DNA from: Channallabes apus
Taxonomy: Eukaryota > Chordata > Actinopteri > Siluriformes > Clariidae
Assembly: GCA_030522415.1 (NCBI GenBank)
Contig: CM060109.1
Span: forward strand, 33,672,892-33,736,891
Length of the DNA stretch: 64,000 bases
Reading direction: 5' to 3'
The notes under the pieces were generated by a model. The model was not told the origin of the DNA. It did not search any database and saw only the letters and a list, made by a program, of their open reading frames with translations. Shown one piece after another: positions 32,980-42,102 of this stretch (its first letter is position 1; the number at the start of each line of letters is the position of its first letter). The position numbers and the translations under genes were made by a program.

Positions 32980-33249
32980 CAGTGGGAGCCACACCAAATA
33001 GCCGCGACAGTGTGGCTGAAGTGTGAATGGCGTGTGAATGGCCTTTGCACGCCGTAATCCCCCCTCCCCTTTCTGGCCGAAAGGCGTGTCAAGATTTCAC
33101 AGTAAACACGCCCATTCAAGCCCTATTTATTCATTTACCTGGTGCCACCACTAGATGGCGCTTCGTTCTCAAGAACACATTAAAACAAGCCAGCTGCGCT
33201 GAGTTGCAATCACGTGATTTTAACAACCCGCCTCCACCCCCGCCGAACT

Positions 33250-33300
33250 GACGCTGCCAAACTACAGAGATGAAGATGGCGGCTTAACGGACTATTCGTG
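33250..33300 (+). promoter_or_regulatory. Promoter/first-exon-like segment inside the transposon
   Basis: AAGATGGCGGC (about 33272-33282) matches the YY1 site frequent at TATA-less start regions, and GTAAGTG follows at 33301 as a splice donor. A matching acceptor TTTAAGCAG ends at 34279. Short ORF ATGAAGATGGCGGCTTAA only. Confidence 0.4.
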
Positions 33301-33876
33301 GTAAGTGATGTTTTATTTTATAAAATGTGTTTGGGGTAGTTTACAGTTTATTTCCCAGTTTAGTTTTTTTATTGGCCGTTTGAAATATCACTGGCAGCAG
33401 CAGCAGCGGTCAGATGTGACTTTAGAGAACTTAATGTTCTGTTTACCAAGTCTGGAGTTAATATTACAGCTTACTGTCAGTGTCACACACTCACAATGTC
33501 ACTCCACTTTAACTCAAAAACATGCTCAAGCTTCGACAATACTATTAATGTCCCTATTACAAGAGCTGCACTACCCGATGAAGAGTGTTTGTGTTCTCTG
33601 TAAATACTGAGAGAATCTCACCGCGTGTTGTCTGGATAAATTCAGCGCTTATTTATTCTCTGGTTAAGAGTTAATCTGCAGGTTATTTCTGTGACTGTAA
33701 TATAATGTGATGCAGTTGATGAGGGACACAGACTGAGGGGAGCTGTACAGGAGCTAGTAACGCTCATAACCCGGTTTATATTTTATACACTTTCCGCGGT
33801 AGCGCGAGCGCTTAGTTAACGAGCTGAATAACAACACTGAAGTGTTTATCAGTTAAGGAGGAGGAGGAGGGGGGAG

Positions 33877-33902
33877 GTGTGTGTGTGTGTGTGTGTGTGT
33901 GA
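33877..33902. repeat. (GT)n microsatellite in the transposon
   Basis: Pure GT run following a GGA-rich stretch. Confidence 0.9.
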
Positions 33903-34040
33903 GGGGCTTCAGTAAGTTATAGTTTGGCTTCAGAGATGAACTAATGCTCATATACGAGTGTTATATCGCTTAACTTATTTGTATGAGAAGCGCATTAAGT
34001 AAATTCCCGGTTAATTTAATGCAGACGATAATACAGACAG

Positions 34041-34130
34041 TCACTGGTTAACACTAACACTGTTCACTGGTTAACACTAACACTGTTCACTGGTTAACAC
34101 TAACACTGTTCACTGGTTAACATTAGCACA
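34041..34130. repeat. 23-bp tandem repeat, about four copies
   Basis: Three identical units (TCACTGGTTAACACTAACAC plus TGT) are followed by a diverged partial one. Each unit carries the palindrome GTTAAC. Confidence 0.92.
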
Positions 34131-34279
34131 GGCAGATTATTTACATTACAGAATCCCCAAAGCAGTGTTTTACACACTCTGTGGTAAATAGGTTTATTAA
34201 TATATATTATTTTTATTAGAACTAGATGTTCTGTGAAGTTTATCTGTCTTGACTAAATTCTCCTGTTGTCTTTAAGCAG

Positions 34280-34428
34280 AGCTCCGCTGTGGAGGATTGG
34301 GGGGTCAGACGGCTGACGGCTGGACTTTTGGAGCTACAGGACTGGAGGAGCCTGAACAAGCTGTTGAGGGAGCTGTAGGAGGGATGACGTCACAGTCCGA
34401 CAGCTTTAGAATGATGTTTGATCAGGTC
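34280..34428 (+). other. Exon-like segment with a perfect CRE
   Basis: After TTTAAGCAG it runs with higher GC to GATCAG followed by GTCTAC. It includes TGACGTCA (34385-34392). No long reading frame is present, so it is either an untranslated exon of a lost gene or chance. Confidence 0.3.
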
Positions 34429-36108
34429 TACTGTATATTCTGAACATAGAACTGCAAAATGTCTGATACAGTACTTTGGGGGAAACAAAGACTTCAACTG
34501 TTCCATGTTTAATAGTTTTGATATTTGAAAAATTAATATTTTAATGTAAAAGGACTATAGATAGAGACTTATAAGCAGCTGGTGTATCCGGGTAGTTTAA
34601 TGAACTTTAAGCAAAAAGACAACATGTATTCATCTGTTTTATATAAATTACTGTTTTAACTTTGACTAGTTTTGGAAGAATAAATTGAATTGTTAAAGTC
34701 ATGTTTTGCGTGTTTTAATTTTGGGGGATTGTTTGGGTATTTAAAAATTGTTTAGTTGAACCAACAACTTCAATGGGCAAAAAATGGGACACAACTTTGT
34801 TTTAAATAGTCAAAGAGTTGGGCTGAAAATAATAATAATAATAATTATTGATCATAGAAACAAATGAAACCAGTTAAACACTTGATTATATGTGTTTGTG
34901 ATTGTGACCCATAATAATTTTTTCTCAGTATAAATAAATGTTTTGGGTTTTAAGAACTCCAAAAGAGCAACGACAAACTTGGTATTCTCCATTGAGGTTT
35001 CTCACCTTCCACTCCTGAGTATGACATGGTGTTAATTGCTCTGTGTGTGTGTGTGTTTTTGGCGGGGGGGATGGGTGTGTGTGTGTTTTCGGCTGTTCAG
35101 CAGTTCTAAACACAAGCACAGTTTTTGTCCTTAACTAAAATACTTCAATACGTTAATAATGAATTTATTTTGCTGAATAAGGTAATAAGCGATATTTAAA
35201 CCAAACCAGTAAGTTAAGTAAGTGTTCCATACATTAAAGTACTGTGTATAATCAAGTGCCCTAGCAAACACAGTTACAGTACAGTTTACAGTACAAACAG
35301 AGTGTGTGCGCTGGGGGGATTGGAAGGTGAGTGAGAATACTCATTTACAAGACAAAAGACGGTCAGAGGCAGGGACGTTCTAGACCAGACAACACGGGGA
35401 GGGGGGAGGGGGGCATCATGTTCAAGCACTGTATTTACCTGGCCTTACTGTATAGTAACAGTATTGTATTTGCTGAATTGTGTTGAGGCACGCAAACCCC
35501 CTGACCACAATAAGGTGGCAATCCCTCAGGGGGAAACTAAAAAAAAAAATATATATATATATATATAATTATATAATAAAATATCCTTAATCCAGATTTT
35601 ATCAATCAATGACATAACATTTATCTAAGCTGGATGGTAAAATTCTCAAAAACGTTTAACCTAAAGTAAGACTTAACACACTATAACTAAAATATTTACA
35701 AAACTGAAAGGTTGTCTTATGAATAATAAAAAATACAAACTAAATTAAAACAGATGGGCTATTGAACAGATCATAATATGTTTTATGTTTTCTGATTATA
35801 AATGATATATGGGTTGATTTTAGAAAGGCTAAATGAAATAGCTAGTTTTTGGTCATGTCAGTCCAGTAACTATACTATGTAAAAGTAATTATAATATGAA
35901 TTAATTAAGGGCAGGACCTAACCTAATGTTAATAATTTACACCATGATAACATTAGTATTCGTGTTTTTGTATATATTTTTAAATGTTCAAATGAACGTT
36001 TCAGAGTATATAATTTGTCGTGTCATCTGTGATTGAGACCCATGAGTTAAATTGAAATATTTTTTATAGGTAGTAAGCCAGGTTTTAGTAACCTTGGATA
36101 AATCAGCA
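34429..36108. other. Transposon interior without recognisable genes
   Basis: AT-rich DNA with GT and AC runs (35041-35090) and a G-rich stretch at 35395-35412. I see no transposase, exon or other element. Confidence 0.5.
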
Positions 36109-36600
36109 TGTAAGCCCTCTCTCGCGCACGCGCTCTCACGCTATCTCTCGCACTCACACACACACACACACACACACACACTGTGCACACACAGACACAC
36201 ACAAATAATACATGAAATCGCATAAAACCAAATGAAACTAGGGTAAAAAATATGAGCAGTAAAATACAGTAGTATCCTGTAGGTGATTCCTGTCCTGTGA
36301 TAACAGGCACTAACACTCTAGAACTGTTTACTTCTGTTAGTTTTGTTTTCAAGTGTGAATGTTTATGGGGATTAAATCTGTCTCTGCTGCTGCATCTATA
36401 CACCGTTGTGATAAGTGATTTGTGCCCCATCAGATCTTTAATGTGGGACATTATGCTGGTTAAATGACTAAAGACACACTGATCCGTATGGACAGAGATT
36501 TGTTCCAGATATTATGCGCCATTAATCAATTTGTTATGCCAATTTGACTTTCAGCGAAAACATCAAAAATATAACGAAAACAAACCAAAGCAGAAGTTAC
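36109..36600. repeat. Internal duplication in the transposon, copy 1
   Basis: ATTATGCGCCATTAATC-, CCCCATCAGATCTTT and AACATCAAAAATATAACGAA recur in the same order at 36780-37215, about 80% alike by eye. Both start at an (AC)n run. Confidence 0.8.
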
Positions 36601-36606
36601 ATTTTA

Positions 36607-36760
36607 AGCTTTACTTTCAAATTCAAATTTGATTTGTCACATACACAGCGCGATATGCAGTAAAATGCTTTGGGTGCTTTAGGTGAGGCTCGAACTCGGC
36701 ATTGCTTCACCTGGACCGCTTTATAAGTGTCACGCGCTAACCGAATGCGCCACGGGAGCC
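36607..36760 (-). repeat. SINE with tRNA-Ile(UAU)-like head
   Basis: Minus-strand GGCTCCCGTGGCGCATTCGG, TTAGCGCG, ACTTATAA, AGCAATGCCGAG and TTCGAGCCTCACC follow the tRNA-Ile(UAU) gene in order; a GGTCCAGGTGA-like segment sits where that tRNA gene has its intron. The acceptor stem is not closed, and the tail TATGTGACAAATCAAATTTG is LINE-like. It is not a functional tRNA gene. Confidence 0.7.
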
Positions 36761-36779
36761 ACACGGAAGTTGGTCTTGT

Positions 36780-36804
36780 CAGAGTATCCTCTCTCTCGTG
36801 CGCG

Positions 36805-36842
<38 letters not shown>

Positions 36843-37215
36843 AAATTGCGTAAAACCCAACGAAATATAAGCAGTAAAAAAAAAAAATCAGTAAAAATAC
36901 AATAGTATAACAGGCGCTAACCCTCTGGAACTTTTTTTTACTATTGTCTCCAAGTGTTTATGGGGATTTAATGTGTCTGCTGCCGCATCCATTCACAGTT
37001 GTGATAAGTGATTAATGCCCCATCAGATCTTTTGACGGGGGAGCATTATGCATGATTAAATGACTAAAGAAATACTGATCCATATGGGCAGATATTTGTT
37101 CCAGGTTGCATGCGCCATTAATTGCCTCTTATGCCACTTGTAGACTATCAGTGAAAAAATCAGCGAAAACATCATCAAAAATATAACGAAAACAAACCCA
37201 AACAGACGTTTGAGC
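36780..37215. repeat. Internal duplication in the transposon, copy 2
   Basis: Partner of 36109-36600, in the same orientation, with the tRNA-like SINE between the copies. Confidence 0.8.
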
Positions 37216-37796
37216 TTTACTTTGCAGCAAAATATTATCTATCAGTATATTAAATGGAACGGGGTAAAATACACAGTAATATAAAATACTGTACGTAGCC
37301 TGCGTTTTTATTCCGTACCTACAATGATCGGTATAGACAAATTACAGCCGTTACCGTGTCTTTAAGGATCATTTCAGGATGTCTTAAAAAATATTTCACT
37401 AACTAATTTTATTAATTCATTATTAAATAATAAATAGCATAATCATCATGGGTTATGTATTGAGTGATTTAACAAATCTGTTTTATTAATCGGTTTGTTG
37501 TTGTTGTTTTTTCATCTATTTATGAAACTATGTTGACAATACAAGAACTGTCTGTATATTAAAGATACGGTATTGGGTTTCCTGGACACTGCAGTTAACT
37601 GTGCCAGTCAATGCTCCATCTGGCGGAATTATACGGCATTGCAACCATCTTTTTAGAAAGCGCATGGGGGCGTTTATGGGGCGGGGCATCGTTAACTGCG
37701 TCATCGCGGGGGATCACATTCCATGCACGAAGCCTTCATGGAACTGCCACGGAGCAGTCATGCTCCAGGCGGCTGTTTGACGTGGCTCCCACTGTA

Positions 37797-39640
37797 AGTT
37801 GCTTGAGAGTCTTGATGGTAATCAGATTCTGGTGATCGGTCCAGACGATGAATGGCTCACTGGCGCCCTGGAGCCAGTGACGCCATTCCTCCAAAGCCCA
37901 CTTTATGCCCAACAGCTCGCGGTCCCCTACCCCGTATCGCTGCTGAGTGGGATCAAATTTTTTGGAGAAGAAACTGCAGGGGTGCAGTTTCTGGTCTGGA
38001 CCTCGCTGAGAGAGAACAGCGCCGGCGCCCACATCCGACGCGTCCACCTCCACAACGAAGGGTTTGTTGGCATCAGGGTGTAGAAGGATGGGGGCGGTGG
38101 TGAATCGGTGGCAGAGTTCTTCGAATGCAGAAATGGCAGCTGGAGTGAGTCGAAATTGGTGAGGTGAGGGCCTGGTCAATGTGGTTAGTGGAGCTGCAAC
38201 TGTACTGTAGCCCCGGATAAAGCGACGATAGAAATTCGCAAACCCGAGAAACCGTTGAAGCTGTTTGAGTGTCCTGGGTAGGGGCCAGTGACGTACAACA
38301 TCGAGCTTCTGCGGGTCCATGGCCACACCCTGGGGCGAGATGACAAAACCCAGGAACGTGGTGGAGTGCTTGTGAAAAGCACATTTTTCCAGCTTGCAGT
38401 ACAGTTGGTGAGCGAGCAATCTCTTTAAAACAGCACGTACATGTTGGGTGTGTTCTTCGGCGTTGTGTGAGTAGATTAAGATGTCGTCCAGGTAGACGAA
38501 CACCCAACGGCCCAGCATGTCTCTGAGGACGTCGTTTATAAATTGCTGGAAGGCCGAGGGTGCATTGCAGAGTCCGAATGGAATGACCAGGCTCTCATAG
38601 TGTCCCGTGGGTGTGATAAAAGCCGTCTTCCACTCATCACCCTCTCTGATGCGCACCAAGTTGTAGGCGCTCCGGAGGTCCAACTTCGTGAACACGGTGG
38701 CACCAGAGAGGGCGTCCAGGGCTGAGTTGGTGAGTGGTAATGGGTGTCGGTTTTTAATGGTGATGTTATTTAGCCCCCGATAGTCGACACATGGGCGAAG
38801 TTCACCCCCTTTTTTCTTAACGAAGAAAAACCCCGCGGCGGCAGGCGATGTGGAAGGCCGGATGGTTCCATGACGCAGGGCATTAGTGACGTATTCTTCC
38901 ATCGCCTGCGTCTCCGAAGGGGATAATGAGTAGAGATGGCCGCGGGGAGGGACGGAGCCCGGCTGAAGTTCAATGGCCAGGTCATATGGGCGATGAGGTG
39001 GAAGGTGGGTGGCCCGTCTCTTGCAAAAAACTTCAGCCAGATCCCGATAGTCGACGGGGATGGCGTTGGTGTCGACGTCGGGGGCCTCGGACTCCTTGGA
39101 ACACGTCCCAGCCGGTGCCCGTAGGCAAAGTTCGTTGCAAGTCGGGCCCCACTGGAGGATCCGGTTCTGTGTCCATGAGATGAGGGGGTCGTGCCTGAGT
39201 AGCCATGGATAACCGAGGATGATGGGAGGTGAGGCGATGGGGGTGAGGTGCAACTGGAGCTGTTCTTGATGTTGGTCTATTTTGAGGGTGATAGGCTGGG
39301 TCTGATGAGTGATGGGGCTGGATGACAGTGGGCGGCCGTCGACAGATGTAATACGAACCGGCTGGGATAACGCCTCGATCTTTACCCCCATTTCTTTGGC
39401 ATAAGTGGAGTCAATGAAGTTACCTGCGGCACCGGAATCGATAAACGCAGTACTTCGGACCCGTTTGTGGCCAATCTGGAGGGTTACCTGAACCGTGAGT
39501 CGTGAGATGGTGGTATTGGTGGTAGAGGAGATCTGGAGAGGGCCCGGTGAGTCTCTCCTCCTGTTCACCGGGGTTGTGCGTTTCCCGGACGCAGTGGGCA
39601 GATCGCCCGATGGTGTGTTGCTGACCCACAATAGGCACAC
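37797..39640 (-). pseudogene. pol: pol of the gypsy element, first part (protease, RT, start of RNase H)
   Basis: Numbered from the first Met of the open frame, the aspartic protease motif DSGAAGNF starts at residue 68, the reverse transcriptase motif YLDD is at 383-386 and the RNase H motif EVDASD at about 531-536. The frame is open up to the transposon insertion just after TIKTLKQL and then runs into foreign codons to 37736. It lacks its own plausible start and depends on the -1 shift from gag. Confidence 0.92.
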
Positions 39641-40611
39641 AGCCCTTCTCGGAACCGGCGTTCGCGTTCTGCCACGGTCAGGGAGGCGCGTCCTAATTGC
39701 ATGGGTTCCCCGGCTCCCGTGTCAACCACGGCAGGGGGTGGAGATCCGACTGGTCCAGTACTAGTGTTGGTGAAGGCTGTAGGTGGTCGTGGGTTGGTGT
39801 AGGAGAGGGCTGGTGCGGACGGTAGGGTCCTCGGGGCTGGCTTCGGGCGAGAAAGAAGGCGCTGATCAATACGAAGAGCCAGTTGGATCAGCCCTTCGAG
39901 TGTGGCTGGGAGTTCTCGCCCGGCGAGCTCATCTTTAATGCGTGCAGCCAGTCCCTCGTAGAAGGATGTCCGGAGCGCAGCTTCTCCCCAGTTGGTCTGT
40001 ACTGCGAGGGTTCGGAATTCTGCAGTGTACCGGCTCACGGACGATCCTCCCTGCCGCAGGTGATATAGTTTGGTGTCGGTCTCCACCTCGCCCGCTGGGT
40101 GTTCGAAAGTGAGCTGGAGTTGGCGGGTGAATTCGTGGTAAGAATGGGCGATGTCAGAATCCGATCTAATGACTGCCGTGGCCCACTCAGCTGCCTGCCC
40201 GGATAGCAACGAGACCAGGAGAGCGATGCGTAGCCGATCAGTGGAGTATTTGGTGGAGTTGAACTCAAACACAAGATTCAGCGCTGTCAAAAACACACTA
40301 CACTTCCCGTCCGTGCCATCCCATTTCTCTGGAAGAGCAAGAAAAACATCAGAAGAAGGGGGGGGGGGTTGGTGCGGCGCCGCGGCCGCCGCGACGGGGG
40401 GCCGGCTAGCCGCGCCATCAACAGCCGCCCGCAGATCCGCGTTCTCCCGCCTGAGCTCCGCCACCTCGCGGCGCAAGGCCGCGACGTCTTGGACGCTCTG
40501 ACGCAGAGTGGCGAGCTCCGCGGTTAGCTGGTCAATAAGCACGGCATGCTGGTCTACCACGTCGCATAGGCGCGCATGATCCGCTGGGTTTACCGCTTTA
40601 GGCTCAGTCAT
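39565..40611 (-). CDS. gag: gag of the gypsy element, 348 codons, intact
   Basis: The ATG is two bases after the LTR. The middle has a capsid-like region ([20 protein letters not shown]) as in sushi-type Gag. A CCHC zinc knuckle [14 protein letters not shown] is close to the C-terminus. No stop or frameshift interrupts it. The frame ends at a TGA 12 nt after a GGGAAAC heptamer that shifts into pol. Confidence 0.9.
   Translation of the reverse strand: MTEPKAVNPADHARLCDVVDQHAVLIDQLTAELATLRQSVQDVAALRREVAELRRENADLRAAVDGAASRPPVAAAAAPHQPPPPSSDVFLALPEKWDGTDGKCSVFLTALNLVFEFNSTKYSTDRLRIALLVSLLSGQAAEWATAVIRSDSDIAHSYHEFTRQLQLTFEHPAGEVETDTKLYHLRQGGSSVSRYTAEFRTLAVQTNWGEAALRTSFYEGLAARIKDELAGRELPATLEGLIQLALRIDQRLLSRPKPAPRTLPSAPALSYTNPRPPTAFTNTSTGPVGSPPPAVVDTGAGEPMQLGRASLTVAERERRFREGLCAYCGSATHHRAICPLRPGNAQPR
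39580..39586 (-). promoter_or_regulatory. -1 ribosomal frameshift heptamer GGGAAAC
   Basis: In gag phase it reads G GGA AAC, the X XXY YYZ pattern. It lies in the 76-nt overlap of the gag and pol frames, and a -1 slip leads exactly from the gag frame to the pol frame. PEG10, a domesticated sushi relative, uses the same heptamer. Confidence 0.8.
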
Positions 40612-40612
40612 T
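40602..40612 (-). promoter_or_regulatory. Self-priming primer-binding site overlapping the gag start
   Basis: Minus-strand AATGACTGAGC begins one base after the 5' LTR and includes the gag ATG. It is the exact complement of GCTCAGTCATT at the predicted RNA 5' end. There is no room for an ordinary tRNA-binding site between the LTR and gag. The arrangement matches the self-priming known for the Tf1/sushi group. Confidence 0.75.
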
Positions 40613-40613
40613 C

Positions 40614-40984
40614 TGTCAGAACTAACCTCGGAAGACCAGAAGACGTAGCTTTAGCGGTTAGCCCTTTGTTGCGTGAATGGTAAACCCAAACGCGGAGAAA
40701 ACACGAATAGGCAGGATAATCACGCTCTTTAATCTAAGGACTCTCACGATAGAGGAGTAAGGGAAAGACACAATCTAACCCGCGTCCTAGAAATACACAC
40801 TCAATCAGGAAGCAGACCAAAAAGGGTGAGTACTCACGGTTTGGTGAACGATTCCGACAGGGCATCAGAAAAACTCAATGACTGAGCGTTGTACTATCGT
40901 TTGTTTACTCCTTTTATACTTCCTGGTTCATGACCGCATTACTTCCGGGTCCTAGTGCCGGCCACGGACCGAGTGTGCATGACA
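40614..40984 (-). repeat. 5' LTR of the gypsy element with promoter
   Basis: On the minus strand TATAAAAG (40918-40911) stands 31 nt before GCTCAGTCATT (40887-40877), the probable RNA start. ATTAAA (40733-40728) could be the polyadenylation signal. Ends are TG...CA. Confidence 0.9.
40911..40918 (-). promoter_or_regulatory. TATA box in the 5' LTR
   Basis: TATAAAAG on the minus strand lies 31 nt from GCTCAGTCATT, a normal TATA-to-start distance. The same motif is in the 3' LTR. Confidence 0.7.
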
Positions 40985-41128
40985 GCAATGAGCTCTATGT
41001 AAATGTGGACCAGGACTGTGCAAGTGTGCAAGCTATCCAGCAAAATCTTGTGTGAGGGCCCCATGCCACACCTGGGGCCCAGACTCTCAGGAATCCTAAT
41101 GGCAACAGATTCCAACCTGCCTGCCAAT

Positions 41129-41329
41129 TTTAGCTTAACTTTACACTGCTAATATAAAGGATTATCCTGACCTCTTGGGTGCCTCATGTTTATATCCAAG
41201 TAAAAATTTTAAGTAAGGTTGACTGCTTACGCATTCCTAAACACTCAGGCAGTCTGTCCCTCATTTTTCTGCATTTTAAAAAGAAAAAGATGAGGGGCCA
41301 AACCAAGACTTTTGATTGTGCACAATAAC
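41129..41329 (+). repeat. Direct repeat, right copy
   Basis: Partner of 29890-30092 in the same orientation: TATCCTGACCTCTTGG, GGTTGACTGCTTAC, AAACACTCAGG and GATTGTGCACAATAACA. Confidence 0.65.
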
Positions 41330-41394
41330 ATACATGCACATATGCATGCGAAACTCAATATACATTAACAGCTCTTGAGCTGAACAATTTTTGC

Positions 41395-41822
41395 ATTGCA
41401 TGTCATGGACTCCACTCAACAGGAAGTCAGTTATTTTGGGTCAAAATGCACATGAATTTGATATACTGTACTCCTCCTAGGTGATTTATATGATTGCCTC
41501 TAAACCAGGTCTATGTGATCTAAAGAAATTGAGGATGCAAAATTGTGGAGAGATTTTTGATATCTCAAATGGGTCACCAGTGACGATGCCTTTAAACATT
41601 TGCTGAAAAGTGGTTAATAACCTCCGGTGTGACATCATTTCAAGTGACATGTGATTCTTTTTTTTTTTTTGGAGACCTTAACACAAAATTCTAAACTTGT
41701 CATAATGGTATTGGGATGTCCCCTTCAGTTGTATGCGCCATGTAAGACACTGTGCCTACTGTCTTACTGATGGAGGTGATAGCGCAAGGTGCTTGGGCCT
41801 GTTCATTGTTGCTTGCAGCTAT
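41395..41822 (-). repeat. Inverted repeat pair, right arm (about 425 bp)
   Basis: Its reverse complement aligns with 30613-31018. Without the gypsy element the two arms would be about 400 bp apart, forming one foldback-like element of about 1.26 kb. Confidence 0.8.
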
Positions 41823-42102
41823 AAGCAAATGAAAAAAAATATGGATAATAAAAAACTTTATACTGTATGTTTTACTAGACCCCGTTTCACTTGCGGTTCA
41901 CATGGTGTATTCGCAACTGTATTAAAACTCCAGGAACTGGCCACTGAGTGCCAGCTTACATCTGTGTTTTTATGATCGAATAAATATATAATCAAATAAT
42001 TAGATTTTGATTGATTTTTAAATAACTTTAAAGTCACAGTTTTTAACCCAGCCTCCAAATGAATGAATCCTGCCCAGTCTCCTCGTCAGTCATGCCTCCT
42101 TC
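41823..42102. other. Intergenic DNA
   Basis: AT-rich; no recognisable gene or element. Confidence 0.5.

Larger units (their letters stand above)
32980..37794. mobile_element. 4.8 kb DNA transposon with TA duplication, inserted in pol
   Basis: The ends CAGTGGGAGCCAC and GTGGCTCCCACTG are perfect 13-bp inverted repeats; the match extends to 23 of 26 positions. TA flanks both sides (32978-32979, 37795-37796), and without it the pol frame would be continuous. There is no ORF over about 134 codons, so it is non-autonomous or decayed. TA suggests the Tc1/mariner group, but the size and interior are unusual for that group and I do not assign a family. Confidence 0.85.
31034..40984 (-). mobile_element. 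Ty3/gypsy chromovirus (Tf1/sushi type), interrupted
   Basis: A 371-bp LTR at each end (31034-31404 and 40614-40984) starts TGTCAG and ends TGACA; they look identical. GCAAT flanks both sides (31029-31033, 40985-40989). Between are gag and pol on the minus strand with protease, reverse transcriptase, RNase H, integrase and chromodomain; there is no env ORF. Pol is broken by a DNA transposon at 32980-37794, so this copy cannot make an intact polyprotein. Identical LTRs imply a recent insertion, and the nested transposon is younger still. Confidence 0.95.

Noticed and set aside
36685..36760. Functional tRNA-Ile gene
   Set aside because: The acceptor stem does not close, part of the T arm is missing and a LINE-like tail follows; it is a SINE head.
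32977..37797. PIF/Harbinger assignment of the nested transposon from TTA/TAA flanks
   Set aside because: A 3-bp duplication would need the same triplet on both sides; only the 2-bp TA explains both flanks and the uninterrupted pol frame.
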